Assembly (NCBI GenBank): GCA_963697205.1
Contig: CAVONB010000007.1
Coordinates: 124,001 to 188,000 of the forward strand
Length of the DNA stretch: 64,000 bases
Direction: 5' to 3'
DNA from: CAVONB01 sp963697205
GTDB lineage: Bacteria; Pseudomonadota; Alphaproteobacteria; Rhizobiales; Hyphomicrobiaceae
The translations under genes were made by a program, and so were the position numbers. Below, piece by piece: positions 54,582-62,963 of the stretch. Positions within the stretch are counted from its first letter, which is position 1; each line of letters begins with the position of its first letter. A model generated the notes under the pieces. That model ran no database searches, was not told where the DNA came from, and was given only the letters and a program-made list of their open reading frames with translations.

Positions 54582-54755
54582 TCAGCCGCCGGGCAGGCGA
54601 ACCCAGTGGTTCGGCGGTGCCGTGGTGATGACCTGGGCCTGTGCGTGGCCGTTCACGGACGCGTGGACAATGGCGCCGGCCGGCGCGGTGGCCGGGCGCG
54701 GGGTGGGCGTGCGTGCGGCCGCTGTCTGCGGGCCGGGTGTGGGCAGTCGTGTCAT
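54582..54755 (-). CDS. small Pro/Ala/Thr-rich protein
   Basis: A 57-residue frame starting at ATG 54755 with GGAG eight bases upstream and ending in PPNHWVRLPGG. Composition is Pro/Ala/Thr-rich and there is no signal or membrane segment. It precedes the 95-residue gene by 35 bp on the same strand. The good ribosome site supports translation; function unknown. Confidence 0.45.
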   Translation of the reverse strand: MTRLPTPGPQTAAARTPTPRPATAPAGAIVHASVNGHAQAQVITTAPPNHWVRLPGG

Positions 54756-54953
54756 GTTGATCACTCCGTCCTCGGGTTGCGGGGCCCTATCGAGCTCCCG
54801 ACACCTGTCAGGTGGGGCGGGGCTGGCGGGTTGGCCAATCGCAAGCTGCCGAATGTTTGATCGGGATTTCCGATCAAGGGATGGGCCCGGCTGGACGATC
54901 GGGCGAGGCGCCCTATATCCGCTGGCAACGCGAACAGAGGGGATCGGCCGGAC

Positions 54954-55874
54954 ATGCCCAACCTGAGGCAGCTCGAATACCTCGTGGCCCTGGCCGATAC
55001 GCGCCACTTCCGGCGGGCCGCAGAGAAGGCCAACACCACGCAGCCGACGCTCAGCGAGCAGCTGAAAGCGCTGGAAGGGCGTCTGGGCGCGCAACTGGTC
55101 GAGCGGAGCCGGTCGAAAGTGATCCTGACATCGGTCGGGCAGCAGGTGGTGGAGGTCGCGCGGCGCATGCTGAGCGATGCCAACGAGATCCGGTTGCTGG
55201 CGGCGAGCGGGGGACGGGAGCTGGCGGGTGTGCTGCGTGTCGGCCTGCCGGCGACCATCGGCCCCTATCTGCTGCCCCGTGTCATTCCCGAGCTCAAACG
55301 GGTCTATCCCGAGCTCAAGCTCTATGTGCGCGAGGAGCTGCCGAGCGTCCTGCCGCAGGCGCTGGAGGAGGGGCGCTACGACGTCATCATCAGCCTGCTT
55401 CCGGTGCGGGGCGCGGAGCTGACTGCCAAGGCGCTGTTCCGTGAGCCGTTACATCTGGCCGTGGCCGCAGGCCATCCGCTGGCGCAAAAGGTCTGTGCGC
55501 GCCGGGCGGATCTGGAAGGCGAGGATGTGCTGGCGCTCGGCCCGGGGCATCAGCTGCACGATGCAGCGCTGGCGTTGTGCGCGGAGTTCGGGGCGCGGCT
55601 GCGCTACGAATACGAGGGCACGAGCCTCGATACCCTGCGCGAGATGGTGGCGATGGGGCTGGGCGTGACGTTTCTGCCCGGCCTCTATGTACAAGCGGTC
55701 GTGGCCCGCGATCCCTCGATTCGCACGCTGGAGCTGGAAGACCGCGCCGTCTACCGGACGGTCGGGATCGTCTGGCGCCGCGCCAGCGCGCGACAGGAGA
55801 GCTACTCGGCGCTCGCTGATCTTCTCAAGAGTTTGCTCGAACGCGAGTTCGAGAACATCGCCGTGCTGACCTGA
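54954..55874 (+). CDS. LysR-family regulator, OxyR-like but lacking the peroxidatic Cys
   Basis: A 306-residue LTTR. The winged helix is MPNLRQLEYLVALADTRHFRRAAEKANTTQPTLSEQLKALE, typical of OxyR. The regulatory domain aligns with OxyR around the redox site, but where E. coli has Cys199 (GHCLRD) this protein has Gln (GHQLHD, Q200); the resolving Cys is kept at C209. TSLDTLREMVAMGLGVTFLPGL matches OxyR. Without the sensing Cys it should not form the C199–C208 disulfide, so its signal may differ. It is divergent from the small genes beside dps. Confidence 0.85.
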   Translation: MPNLRQLEYLVALADTRHFRRAAEKANTTQPTLSEQLKALEGRLGAQLVERSRSKVILTSVGQQVVEVARRMLSDANEIRLLAASGGRELAGVLRVGLPATIGPYLLPRVIPELKRVYPELKLYVREELPSVLPQALEEGRYDVIISLLPVRGAELTAKALFREPLHLAVAAGHPLAQKVCARRADLEGEDVLALGPGHQLHDAALALCAEFGARLRYEYEGTSLDTLREMVAMGLGVTFLPGLYVQAVVARDPSIRTLELEDRAVYRTVGIVWRRASARQESYSALADLLKSLLEREFENIAVLT

Positions 55875-55943
55875 GCCACGACGTTGGGCGCACGGCGCAC
55901 CTTCAGTTTCGGCAACCTTCAGGACCCAACGTGCTGACGTCTC

Positions 55944-56075
55944 GTGTTCGTGGGCAGCAAGATCTTCGTGCAGCAGTTCGCGGGCAAGATCCCGCCGGAG
56001 TTCAGCCTGGCGGTGACCTTCAGTCTGTTGGCCGGCGGCATCCTGGTCGCGCTGTGGGTGACACGGCGGGAAGCG
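55944..56075 (+). pseudogene. C-terminal remnant of a TerC-family membrane protein
   Basis: The frame reads VFVGSKIFVQQFAGKIPPEFSLAVTFSLLAGGILVALWVTR, the last helix region of TerC/YjbE-type membrane proteins. The rest of the gene (over 200 residues) is absent: an in-frame stop lies at 55935 and the sequence before it is not coding. The frame runs on to 56252 without coding character. It appears to be the leftover of a deletion. The remaining gap to 56453 would hold the promoter of the ABC-transporter genes. Confidence 0.6.
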
Positions 56076-56453
56076 GGGCGGCCCGCCCCGGTCCGGTACA
56101 CGCCCCGAGGGCGCAGCGGCGGGGCCGCGAGGGTATGCCACACAGGCAGGGCCGGCACCGCGACAGGCGGGCGCCGGCCCGGTCTTTCATGTGCTTGCGG
56201 CGCGCAGCGCCGGTGTTGTGTTGCGTTCACGCATCACGCGTCCGTGGATTAATTTGCGGGCACTACCGGGAAGTGCCTAATCGTTCGACAACCGCGCTGA
56301 AAGTTGCCCATTATTTGCGCTTGTCACCCGGCTCCCGATGGCACCATTTCTAATCATGTGCGGAAAGACGCGTTCTCGTCAGTGCCCGCACGTGCGCACG
56401 TCGGGCCAATCCGGCGCTGCATCGATCGGACAACTCAATCGGCAGAGACCTCC

Positions 56454-57485
56454 ATGACGACAAAGTTCTGTCAGGCCGTAGCGCTCGCTTGTGCTGCCAT
56501 CGCGTGCACGCTGGGCGGCATGGCGCCGCCCGCCGCGGCGACCGATATCCGCTTCACGCTCGACTGGAAATTCGAAGGTCCGGCAGCTCCGTTCTTCGTC
56601 GCGATCGATAAGGGCTACTTCAAGGCCGAAGGGCTCAACGTCACGATCGATACGGGCGCGGGATCGCGTGAATCCATCCCGCGCGTGGCGACGGGCACCT
56701 ACCAGATGGGCTTCGGCGACATCAACTCGCTGGTTAAGGCCATCGACGAGCAGCCCGATCTCAAGGCCAAGGCCGTGATGATGGTCTACGAGCGTCCGCC
56801 GTTCGCGATCATCGGCCGCAAGAGTCTCGGCGTCACCACCGATCCCAAGTCGCTGGAGGGCAAGACGCTCGGCGCTCCGCCGCCGGACGGCGCGTTCGCG
56901 CAGTGGAAGGCGTTCGCTCAGGTGGCCAAGCTCGACCTTTCCAAGATCAAGATCGAGAGCGTCGGCTTCCCGGTACGCGAGCCGATGTTGGCGCAAGGCA
57001 AGGTGCAGGGGATTTTCGGCTTCTCGTTCTCCTCGGTGCTGAACCTCAAGGCGCAGGGCGTGAAAGCCGACGATATCTCGCTGATCCTGATGGCCGAGAA
57101 CGGCCTCGATCTCTACGGCAATGCGATTCTCGTCAATTCCGATTTCGCCTCGTCGAACGCGGACGCCGTTAAGGGCTTCCTGCGCGCGTTCGTGAAGGCG
57201 CTGAAGGATGTGGCGAAGGATCCCGCGGGCGGGGTCGATGCCGTCTTGAAGCGCAACAACATCGTCAAGAAGGATGTGGAACTGGAACGTCTGAAGATGG
57301 CACTCCAGCAGAACTTCATCACGCCGGCGGTGAAGAAAAACGGCTTTGGCGGCGTCGAGGAGGCCAAGATGAAGACGTCGATCGACCTGCTCAAGGTGTC
57401 GATCGGTCTCAAGGCGCCGCCGGCGCCGGCGCGCGTGTTCGACGGCAGCTATCTCGGGCCTGCCGATCAGCGCAAGGTCGACTGA
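56454..57485 (+). CDS. ABC transporter substrate-binding protein (NMT1/THI5-like)
   Basis: A 343-residue periplasmic binding protein with a signal peptide (VALACAAIACTLGGMAPPAAA) and the NMT1/SsuA pattern IRFTLDWKFEGPAAPFFVAIDKGYFKAEGLNVTI and TGTYQMGFGDINSLVKAI. Such proteins bind nitrate, sulfonates, pyrimidine precursors or riboflavin; the ligand cannot be read. The two other subunits follow directly. Confidence 0.88.
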   Translation: MTTKFCQAVALACAAIACTLGGMAPPAAATDIRFTLDWKFEGPAAPFFVAIDKGYFKAEGLNVTIDTGAGSRESIPRVATGTYQMGFGDINSLVKAIDEQPDLKAKAVMMVYERPPFAIIGRKSLGVTTDPKSLEGKTLGAPPPDGAFAQWKAFAQVAKLDLSKIKIESVGFPVREPMLAQGKVQGIFGFSFSSVLNLKAQGVKADDISLILMAENGLDLYGNAILVNSDFASSNADAVKGFLRAFVKALKDVAKDPAGGVDAVLKRNNIVKKDVELERLKMALQQNFITPAVKKNGFGGVEEAKMKTSIDLLKVSIGLKAPPAPARVFDGSYLGPADQRKVD

Positions 57486-57516
57486 GGTGGGGTGTTTGAA
57501 CCTCGCTTGGCGTTTT

Positions 57517-57540
57517 GGCAGCCCCTGCTTTGGGGCTGCC
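57517..57540 (+). terminator. intercistronic hairpin after the binding-protein gene
   Basis: Perfect nine-base arms GGCAGCCCC (57517-57525) and GGGGCTGCC (57532-57540) with a six-base loop. Located between the binding-protein and ATPase genes, it probably stabilises or attenuates the transcript, giving more binding protein than ATPase. Confidence 0.6.
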
Positions 57541-57582
57541 GGCGCTTTTGGTTCATCGCGCAACGAAAGAGGCTGAGGAAAC

Positions 57583-58371
57583 GTGACGGCCTTTGTCTCT
57601 GTCCAGAATGTCGATCTGACGTACGGCGGCCCGGGCGGCACGCTTGCGGTCCAGGGTCTCTCGCTCGAGGTCGAGAAGGGCGAGTTCGCCGCGGTGGTCG
57701 GGCCTTCGGGTTGCGGCAAGTCGACGTTGATGAAGCTGACGACGGGCCTCGTGCGGCCGCAGACGGGCGAGGTCGACGTCGCGGGAAAGCGCGTGACGGG
57801 GCCGGTGTCGAACGCCGGCATGGCGTTCCAGAACCCGTCACTGCTGCCGTGGCGGACGACGCTCAGAAACGTCATGCTGCCGCTGGAGATCGTGCAGCCG
57901 CATCGGGGGCGTCTGGCGGCCAACAAGGCCCAGTACGAGGCGCAGGCGGAAGCGCTGCTGGCGCTGGTCGGGCTCGGCGGGTTCGGGTCCAAGTTTCCCT
58001 GGCAGTTGTCGGGTGGCATGCAACAGCGCGCCAACCTGTGCCGCGCCCTGATCCACGCGCCGGACCTGTTGATGCTTGACGAGCCGTTCGGGGCGCTCGA
58101 CGCGTTCACGCGCGAGGAGCTTTGGGGCGTGATGCGCGACCTGCACGCGGAAAAGCGCTTCACCGTCGTGCTGGTGACGCACGACCTGCGCGAGGCCGTC
58201 TACCTGGCCGACCGCGTGTTCGTGATGAGTGCGCGGCCGGGCCGCATCATCGAGGAGCGGCGTATCGACTTTCCGCGCCCGCGGCCACTCGACCTGATCT
58301 ACGAGCACGACTTCAACAGCGTCGTGCACGACCTGCGTGCGCATATCGCGGAAGCGAGGTCTGCAGCATGA
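57583..58371 (+). CDS. ABC transporter ATP-binding protein (nitrate/sulfonate/taurine type)
   Basis: A 262-residue ATPase with Walker A GPSGCGKST, the Q-loop at AFQNPSLLPWRTTLRN, signature LSGGMQQR, Walker B LLMLDEPFGALD and the H-loop VTHDLREAVYLADRV. It starts at GTG 57583 with GAGGAAA upstream. Its stop overlaps the permease start as ATGA. Confidence 0.92.
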   Translation: MTAFVSVQNVDLTYGGPGGTLAVQGLSLEVEKGEFAAVVGPSGCGKSTLMKLTTGLVRPQTGEVDVAGKRVTGPVSNAGMAFQNPSLLPWRTTLRNVMLPLEIVQPHRGRLAANKAQYEAQAEALLALVGLGGFGSKFPWQLSGGMQQRANLCRALIHAPDLLMLDEPFGALDAFTREELWGVMRDLHAEKRFTVVLVTHDLREAVYLADRVFVMSARPGRIIEERRIDFPRPRPLDLIYEHDFNSVVHDLRAHIAEARSAA

Positions 58372-59156
58372 GCCGGCAACGCGAAGCGCTTTGGATCAAG
58401 GCGGCGCCGTGGGTCTACACGGTTGCCCTGTTCGCGATTTGGGAAGGCGCCGTCCATCTGTTCGATATTCCCAAGATCATCCTGCCCGCACCCAGCGAGA
58501 TTGCGCGCGCGATCGTCGAATACTGGCCGGCGATCTGGCAGAACTCGCTGCAGACGCTGTTCACGACGACGCTCGGTTTCGTGCTGGCGGTCGGCGGCGG
58601 GCTGGCGCTCGGGCTGCTGGTCGGCTGGTCGCGGGCGATCTATGCGGGACTTTATCCGCTGATGATCGGCTTCAATTCGATTCCGAAGGTGGCGGTGGTG
58701 CCGATCCTCGTCATCTGGTTCGGCATCGGCACCATCCCGGCGGTGCTGACTGCGTTCCTGATCGCCTTCTTTCCGATTGTGGTCAACGTCGCGACGGGGC
58801 TCGCCACGATCGAACCGGAGATGGAGGACGTGCTGCGGGCGCTCGGCGCAAGCAAGATGGACATCATGCTGAAGGTCGGCATTCCGCGTGCACTGCCTTA
58901 TTTTTTCGGCTCGCTGAAGGTCGCGATCACGCTGGCGTTCGTCGGCTCGGTGGTGTCGGAGACGGTGGCGGCGAACGAGGGCGTCGGGCACATGATGCTC
59001 GGTGCGCAGAGCCAGTTCAACGTGCCGTTGGTGTTTGCGGGGCTCGTGGCGCTCGCGGTTGAAGGCATCGTGATGTACGCGCTGATGGCGTGGATCGAGA
59101 TGCGCATGACGGGCTGGGCGCATCGCTCGTCGGGCTTCGGTGCGGAGGCGCGGTGA
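58368..59156 (+). CDS. ABC transporter permease (nitrate/sulfonate/taurine type)
   Basis: A 262-residue permease with six spans and the EAA loop LRALGASKMDIMLKVGIPRALPYFFGSLKVAI. The N-terminal IILPAPSEIARAI is typical of SsuC/TauC-type permeases. It is translationally coupled to the ATPase. The transporter substrate is unassigned; proximity to narK and narG hints at nitrate, but the regulator gene intervenes. Confidence 0.9.
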   Translation: MSRQREALWIKAAPWVYTVALFAIWEGAVHLFDIPKIILPAPSEIARAIVEYWPAIWQNSLQTLFTTTLGFVLAVGGGLALGLLVGWSRAIYAGLYPLMIGFNSIPKVAVVPILVIWFGIGTIPAVLTAFLIAFFPIVVNVATGLATIEPEMEDVLRALGASKMDIMLKVGIPRALPYFFGSLKVAITLAFVGSVVSETVAANEGVGHMMLGAQSQFNVPLVFAGLVALAVEGIVMYALMAWIEMRMTGWAHRSSGFGAEAR

Positions 59157-59225
59157 AGCCGTGGCGCGCGGGACGTTATCCTGCGTGATGCGATGGACGT
59201 CAGCGGGGCGCGGCGAATGCCGGCC

Positions 59226-59933
59226 TCAGCCGTCGCAGGCTTCGCGTTCGTCGATCAGCGGGTTGGGGCGGGCATAGGCGAACAGCGCCTCGCGGTCTGT
59301 GATGCGCACGGTCGGCCCTTCCACGATGACGCCGTGGTCGGCAAGCTCGGCGAAGCCGCGCGAAAGGTTCTCCGGTCTCATGCCCAACTGGCCGGCGAGC
59401 GCGCGCTTTTCCATGTCGATGCGGAAGATGCCCTTGGCGCCGTGATCCTGGTCCTGGACGATGACCCAGTTCGCCAATCGCTCGACGGCGGTCCTGAGGC
59501 GCTGGTTCTTCAGTTCCTTGACGACGGCGCGATATCGACAGGCCAACTCCACGACGGTGGCGCGGGCGAAGGCCGGGTCGCGCAGGAAGACGTCGCGCAC
59601 GGAGTCGGCGGGGATCAAGACCACCGTCGACGGCGCGAGCGTGCGGACCGACTTCAGATAAACACCATCGACGATGACGGCGGCGAGGATGAAGGCTGCG
59701 GGCGGGGTCAATGCGGACAGCGTCGCCTCACGGTCCGCGTCCGATGCGAAGAACGCCACGCGGCCGTCCACCAGGACATGGAGGAAGTCGGGTTGCTCGC
59801 CCTCGTGGACGAGCACGACGCCGGCGGGAAATCGCTGCAGGTAGCCCGCGGCGATCAGCGCTTCGAAGTTGGCGGGTTCGACGTCGCGGAACAGCGGCAG
59901 GTTTCTGACGATATCGGCATCCGAAGATCGCAT
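59226..59933 (-). CDS. Crp/Fnr family transcriptional regulator (NarR/DNR-like)
   Basis: A 235-residue regulator. The cNMP-like sensor domain starts LPLFRDVEPANFEALI with VLVHEGEQPDFLHVLVDGRVAFF, and the DNA-binding helix-turn-helix is RALAGQLGMRPENLSRGFAELADHG. It lacks the N-terminal Cys cluster of true FNR, so it does not hold a [4Fe-4S] oxygen sensor. Divergent placement from narK matches NarR of Paracoccus and DNR-type nitrite/NO regulators that act on narK and nar genes. It probably controls its neighbours. Confidence 0.87.
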   Translation of the reverse strand: MRSSDADIVRNLPLFRDVEPANFEALIAAGYLQRFPAGVVLVHEGEQPDFLHVLVDGRVAFFASDADREATLSALTPPAAFILAAVIVDGVYLKSVRTLAPSTVVLIPADSVRDVFLRDPAFARATVVELACRYRAVVKELKNQRLRTAVERLANWVIVQDQDHGAKGIFRIDMEKRALAGQLGMRPENLSRGFAELADHGVIVEGPTVRITDREALFAYARPNPLIDEREACDG

Positions 59934-60028
59934 CGGCCGTTCTCCCTCGGGCTCCGGCGGCGAGCCTCAGCATTCGATTGCCTTTTGTCAATTCGTGGAC
60001 CGCATAAATCAGCGGTGCTCTGGCGGCA

Positions 60029-60105
60029 GATCAATCCAAGTATTGATCGATGATAATACTCACTCTTTTTATCAAGCTTGGCTGTCGATACTTGATTTCA
60101 ATCAA
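60029..60105. promoter_or_regulatory. FNR-type boxes in the narK promoter region
   Basis: TTGATTTCAATCAA (60092-60105) is a perfect TTGAT-N4-ATCAA site, centred about 77 bp upstream of the narK ATG. A second dyad, GATCAAT (60029-60035) and ATTGATC (60042-60048), lies nearer the Crp/Fnr gene. The 242-bp gap is A+T-rich and holds both promoters. FNR, or the NarR-like protein, is the expected binder. Confidence 0.82.
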
Positions 60106-60175
60106 TGTTTGTTCGCGCGCCTGAAACAAACCTGCGGTCAGCCGAGATGTTTCGGTGCACGAACCGGGGGCTCAA

Positions 60176-62908
60176 ATGAACGACCTCGCAGGCGTCCGAC
60201 CCAGTGAACAAAGCCGCGCGCTATGGCTCTCCACCATCGCCTTCACTGTGTGTTTTGCGGTTTGGACGATCTTTTCAATCATCGGTGTGCGCATTAAGAC
60301 GGAGCTGGGCCTCAATGACAGCCAGTTCGGCCTACTCGTCGCCACGCCCATCCTGACCGGCTCGTTGAGCCGCATCTTCCTGGGCATCTGGACCGACCAG
60401 TACGGCGGGCGGATCGTCTACGTCGCCACCATGGTGCTGGCGGCGATCGCGACGTTCCTTTTGTCCTATGCGACGACGTACGAGACGATGCTGATCGCCG
60501 CGCTCGGCGTCGGTCTCGCGGGCGGGTCGTTCGCGGTCGGCATCGCCTATGTCTCGCGCTGGTACCCCAAGGAGCGGCAAGGCATCGCGCTCGGCATCTT
60601 CGGAGCGGGCAACGTCGGCGCCGCGGTCACCAAGTTCCTCGCGCCGTTCGTGATGGTCGCCTACGGGTGGACGACGGTGGCGCAGGTGTGGGCTGCCGCC
60701 ATCCTGCTGATGGCGGTCGTGTTCTGGTTCACGACCGAGGACGACCCTGTGATCCGGGCCCGGCGCCGGCGCGGCGACAGCGTGCGCAGCGCGTGGATGG
60801 AACTCGACCCGCTGAAGAAGATCCAGGTCTGGCGGTTCTCGCTCTACTACTTCTTCACCTTCGGCGCGTTCGTCGCACTCGCGTTGTGGCTGCCGCGCTA
60901 TCTCGTCGGCGTCTACCAGCTCGACATCAAGTCGGCCGGTATGCTCGCGGCATTCTACTCGATCCCTGCGAGCATCTTTCGTGCCTACGGCGGGCATCTG
61001 TCCGACCGGATCGGCGCGCGCAGGGTGATGTACTGGACGTTCGGCGTGTCGGCGATCTGCACGTTCATGCTGTCCTATCCCAACACCGACTATGTCATTC
61101 ACGGCATCCGCGGACCGATCACGTTTTCGACCAATGTGGGCCTCGTTCCGTTCGTGATCCTGATCTTCGTGCTCGGATTCTTCATGAGCCTGGGCAAGGC
61201 GGCGGTCTACAAGCACATCCCCGTCTATTATCCCGATCACGTCGGCTCGGTCGGCGGCATCGTCGGTCTGGTCGGCGGTCTCGGCGGCTTCATCCTGCCG
61301 ATCCTGTTCGGCGTCATGCTCGACCTGACGGGCGTTTGGACGACGTGCTTCATGCTGCTGTTCGGCATCGTCGTGACGGCGCTGGTGTGGATGCACTTCG
61401 CCATCCTGGCCATGGAGCGCGAGGCGCAGCCCGTGGCGGAGAAGGCGCTGCCGCAACTGCCGGAGATGGCTGAGATCCATACGGCCAAGCATCACGGCGA
61501 GCTTGCCGGCGTGATCGAGGACTGGCGGCCTGAGGAGCCGGCCTTCTGGAACGATAAGGGCCGCGCGATCGCCCGGCGCAACCTGTGGATCTCGATCCCG
61601 GCGCTGCTGCTGGCGTTCTCCGTGTGGATGGTGTGGAGCGTCGTCGTCGCCAAGCTGCCGGCGATCGGCTTCAAGTACACGACCGACCAGCTGTTCTGGC
61701 TGGCGGCGCTGCCAGGGCTTTCGGGCGCGACGCTTCGGATCTTCTACTCGTTCATGGTGCCGATCTTTGGCGGCAGGCTGTGGACGGCGGCGTCGACCGC
61801 GTCCCTGCTGATCCCGGCGCTCGGCATCGGCTATGCGGTGCAGAACCCAGATACCCCGTACCTGATCTTCCTGGTGCTGGCCCTGTTGTGCGGCTTCGGC
61901 GGCGGCAACTTCGCCTCGTCGATGGCCAACATCTCCTTCTTCTTCCCGAAGGCGGAGAAGGGCAACGCGCTCGCGTTAAATGCGGGGCTCGGCAACGCAG
62001 GCGTCAGCGTGATGCAGTTCCTGGTGCCGATCGTGATTACAGCGGGCGTGTTCGGCGCGATGGGCGGCGAGGCGCAGACGCTGTCGACCGGTGGCAAGCT
62101 GTGGCTGCAGAACGCGGGCTTCGTGTGGGTGCCATTCATCATCGCCTCCACGATCGCGGCTTGGTTCGGCATGAGCGATCTGGCCACCGCGCGGGCTTCG
62201 TTCGCGCAGCAGGCGGTGATCTTCCAGCGCAAGCACAACTGGGTGATGTGCTGGCTCTACACTGGCACGTTCGGCTCGTTCATCGGCTATTCGGCAGGCT
62301 TTCCGCTACTCGCAAAGACGCAGTTCCCCGCCGTCGACAGCCTGCAGTACGTGTTCCTCGGCCCGCTGATCGGCGCGCTGTCGCGGGCGGCGACGGGCTG
62401 GGTCTCCGACAAGTACGGCGGCGGGCGCGTGACGTTCTGGGTTTTCATCGTGATGATCAGTGCGGTCGCGGGCGTGCTCTACTTCCTAGGAATCAAAGAA
62501 CAGCCGGGTGCGTTCTGGGGGTTCTTCGCGATGTTCATGATCCTGTTCTTCGCGACGGGCGTGGGCAATGCGTCGACCTTCCAGATGATCCCGATCATCA
62601 TGCGCTCTGAAGTTCCGCGTCTGATGCCGGAGAAGACGGCTGCGGAGCGGCTGCGGCAGGCGGAGATGGAGAGTGCCGCCATCATCGCCTTCACGTCGGC
62701 GATTGCGGCCTACGGCGCCTTCTTCATCCCGAAGGCCTATGGCACGTCGATCTCGATGACCGGCGGCCCGCAGGCAGCGCTCTGGGCGTTCCTGGTGTTC
62801 TACGCCACGTGCGTCGCGGTCACCTGGTGGTTCTACACCCGGCCCGGCGGCCTGCTGCACGACATCGAGCGCGGCGGCGCCGCGCCCACCGCACAACCTG
62901 CCGAATGA
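60176..62908 (+). CDS. narK: nitrate/nitrite transporter, NarK1–NarK2 fusion
   Basis: A 910-residue protein consisting of two fused MFS units, about 24 spans. The first (residues 1 to about 430) starts STIAFTVCFAVWTIFSIIG with the nitrate signature AGGSFAVGIAYVSRWYPKERQG; the second (about 475 onward) begins WISIPALLLAFSVWMVWSVV with GGGNFASSMANISFFFPKAEKG. In Paracoccus the fused pair imports nitrate by proton symport and exchanges nitrate for nitrite. A perfect FNR box lies upstream; narG begins 55 bp downstream. Confidence 0.94.
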   Translation: MNDLAGVRPSEQSRALWLSTIAFTVCFAVWTIFSIIGVRIKTELGLNDSQFGLLVATPILTGSLSRIFLGIWTDQYGGRIVYVATMVLAAIATFLLSYATTYETMLIAALGVGLAGGSFAVGIAYVSRWYPKERQGIALGIFGAGNVGAAVTKFLAPFVMVAYGWTTVAQVWAAAILLMAVVFWFTTEDDPVIRARRRRGDSVRSAWMELDPLKKIQVWRFSLYYFFTFGAFVALALWLPRYLVGVYQLDIKSAGMLAAFYSIPASIFRAYGGHLSDRIGARRVMYWTFGVSAICTFMLSYPNTDYVIHGIRGPITFSTNVGLVPFVILIFVLGFFMSLGKAAVYKHIPVYYPDHVGSVGGIVGLVGGLGGFILPILFGVMLDLTGVWTTCFMLLFGIVVTALVWMHFAILAMEREAQPVAEKALPQLPEMAEIHTAKHHGELAGVIEDWRPEEPAFWNDKGRAIARRNLWISIPALLLAFSVWMVWSVVVAKLPAIGFKYTTDQLFWLAALPGLSGATLRIFYSFMVPIFGGRLWTAASTASLLIPALGIGYAVQNPDTPYLIFLVLALLCGFGGGNFASSMANISFFFPKAEKGNALALNAGLGNAGVSVMQFLVPIVITAGVFGAMGGEAQTLSTGGKLWLQNAGFVWVPFIIASTIAAWFGMSDLATARASFAQQAVIFQRKHNWVMCWLYTGTFGSFIGYSAGFPLLAKTQFPAVDSLQYVFLGPLIGALSRAATGWVSDKYGGGRVTFWVFIVMISAVAGVLYFLGIKEQPGAFWGFFAMFMILFFATGVGNASTFQMIPIIMRSEVPRLMPEKTAAERLRQAEMESAAIIAFTSAIAAYGAFFIPKAYGTSISMTGGPQAALWAFLVFYATCVAVTWWFYTRPGGLLHDIERGGAAPTAQPAE

Positions 62909-62963
62909 TCGCCTGATTGACAAACGGTCGCCTGCTGCGGCAGGCGACCCATGGAGCGACCCG

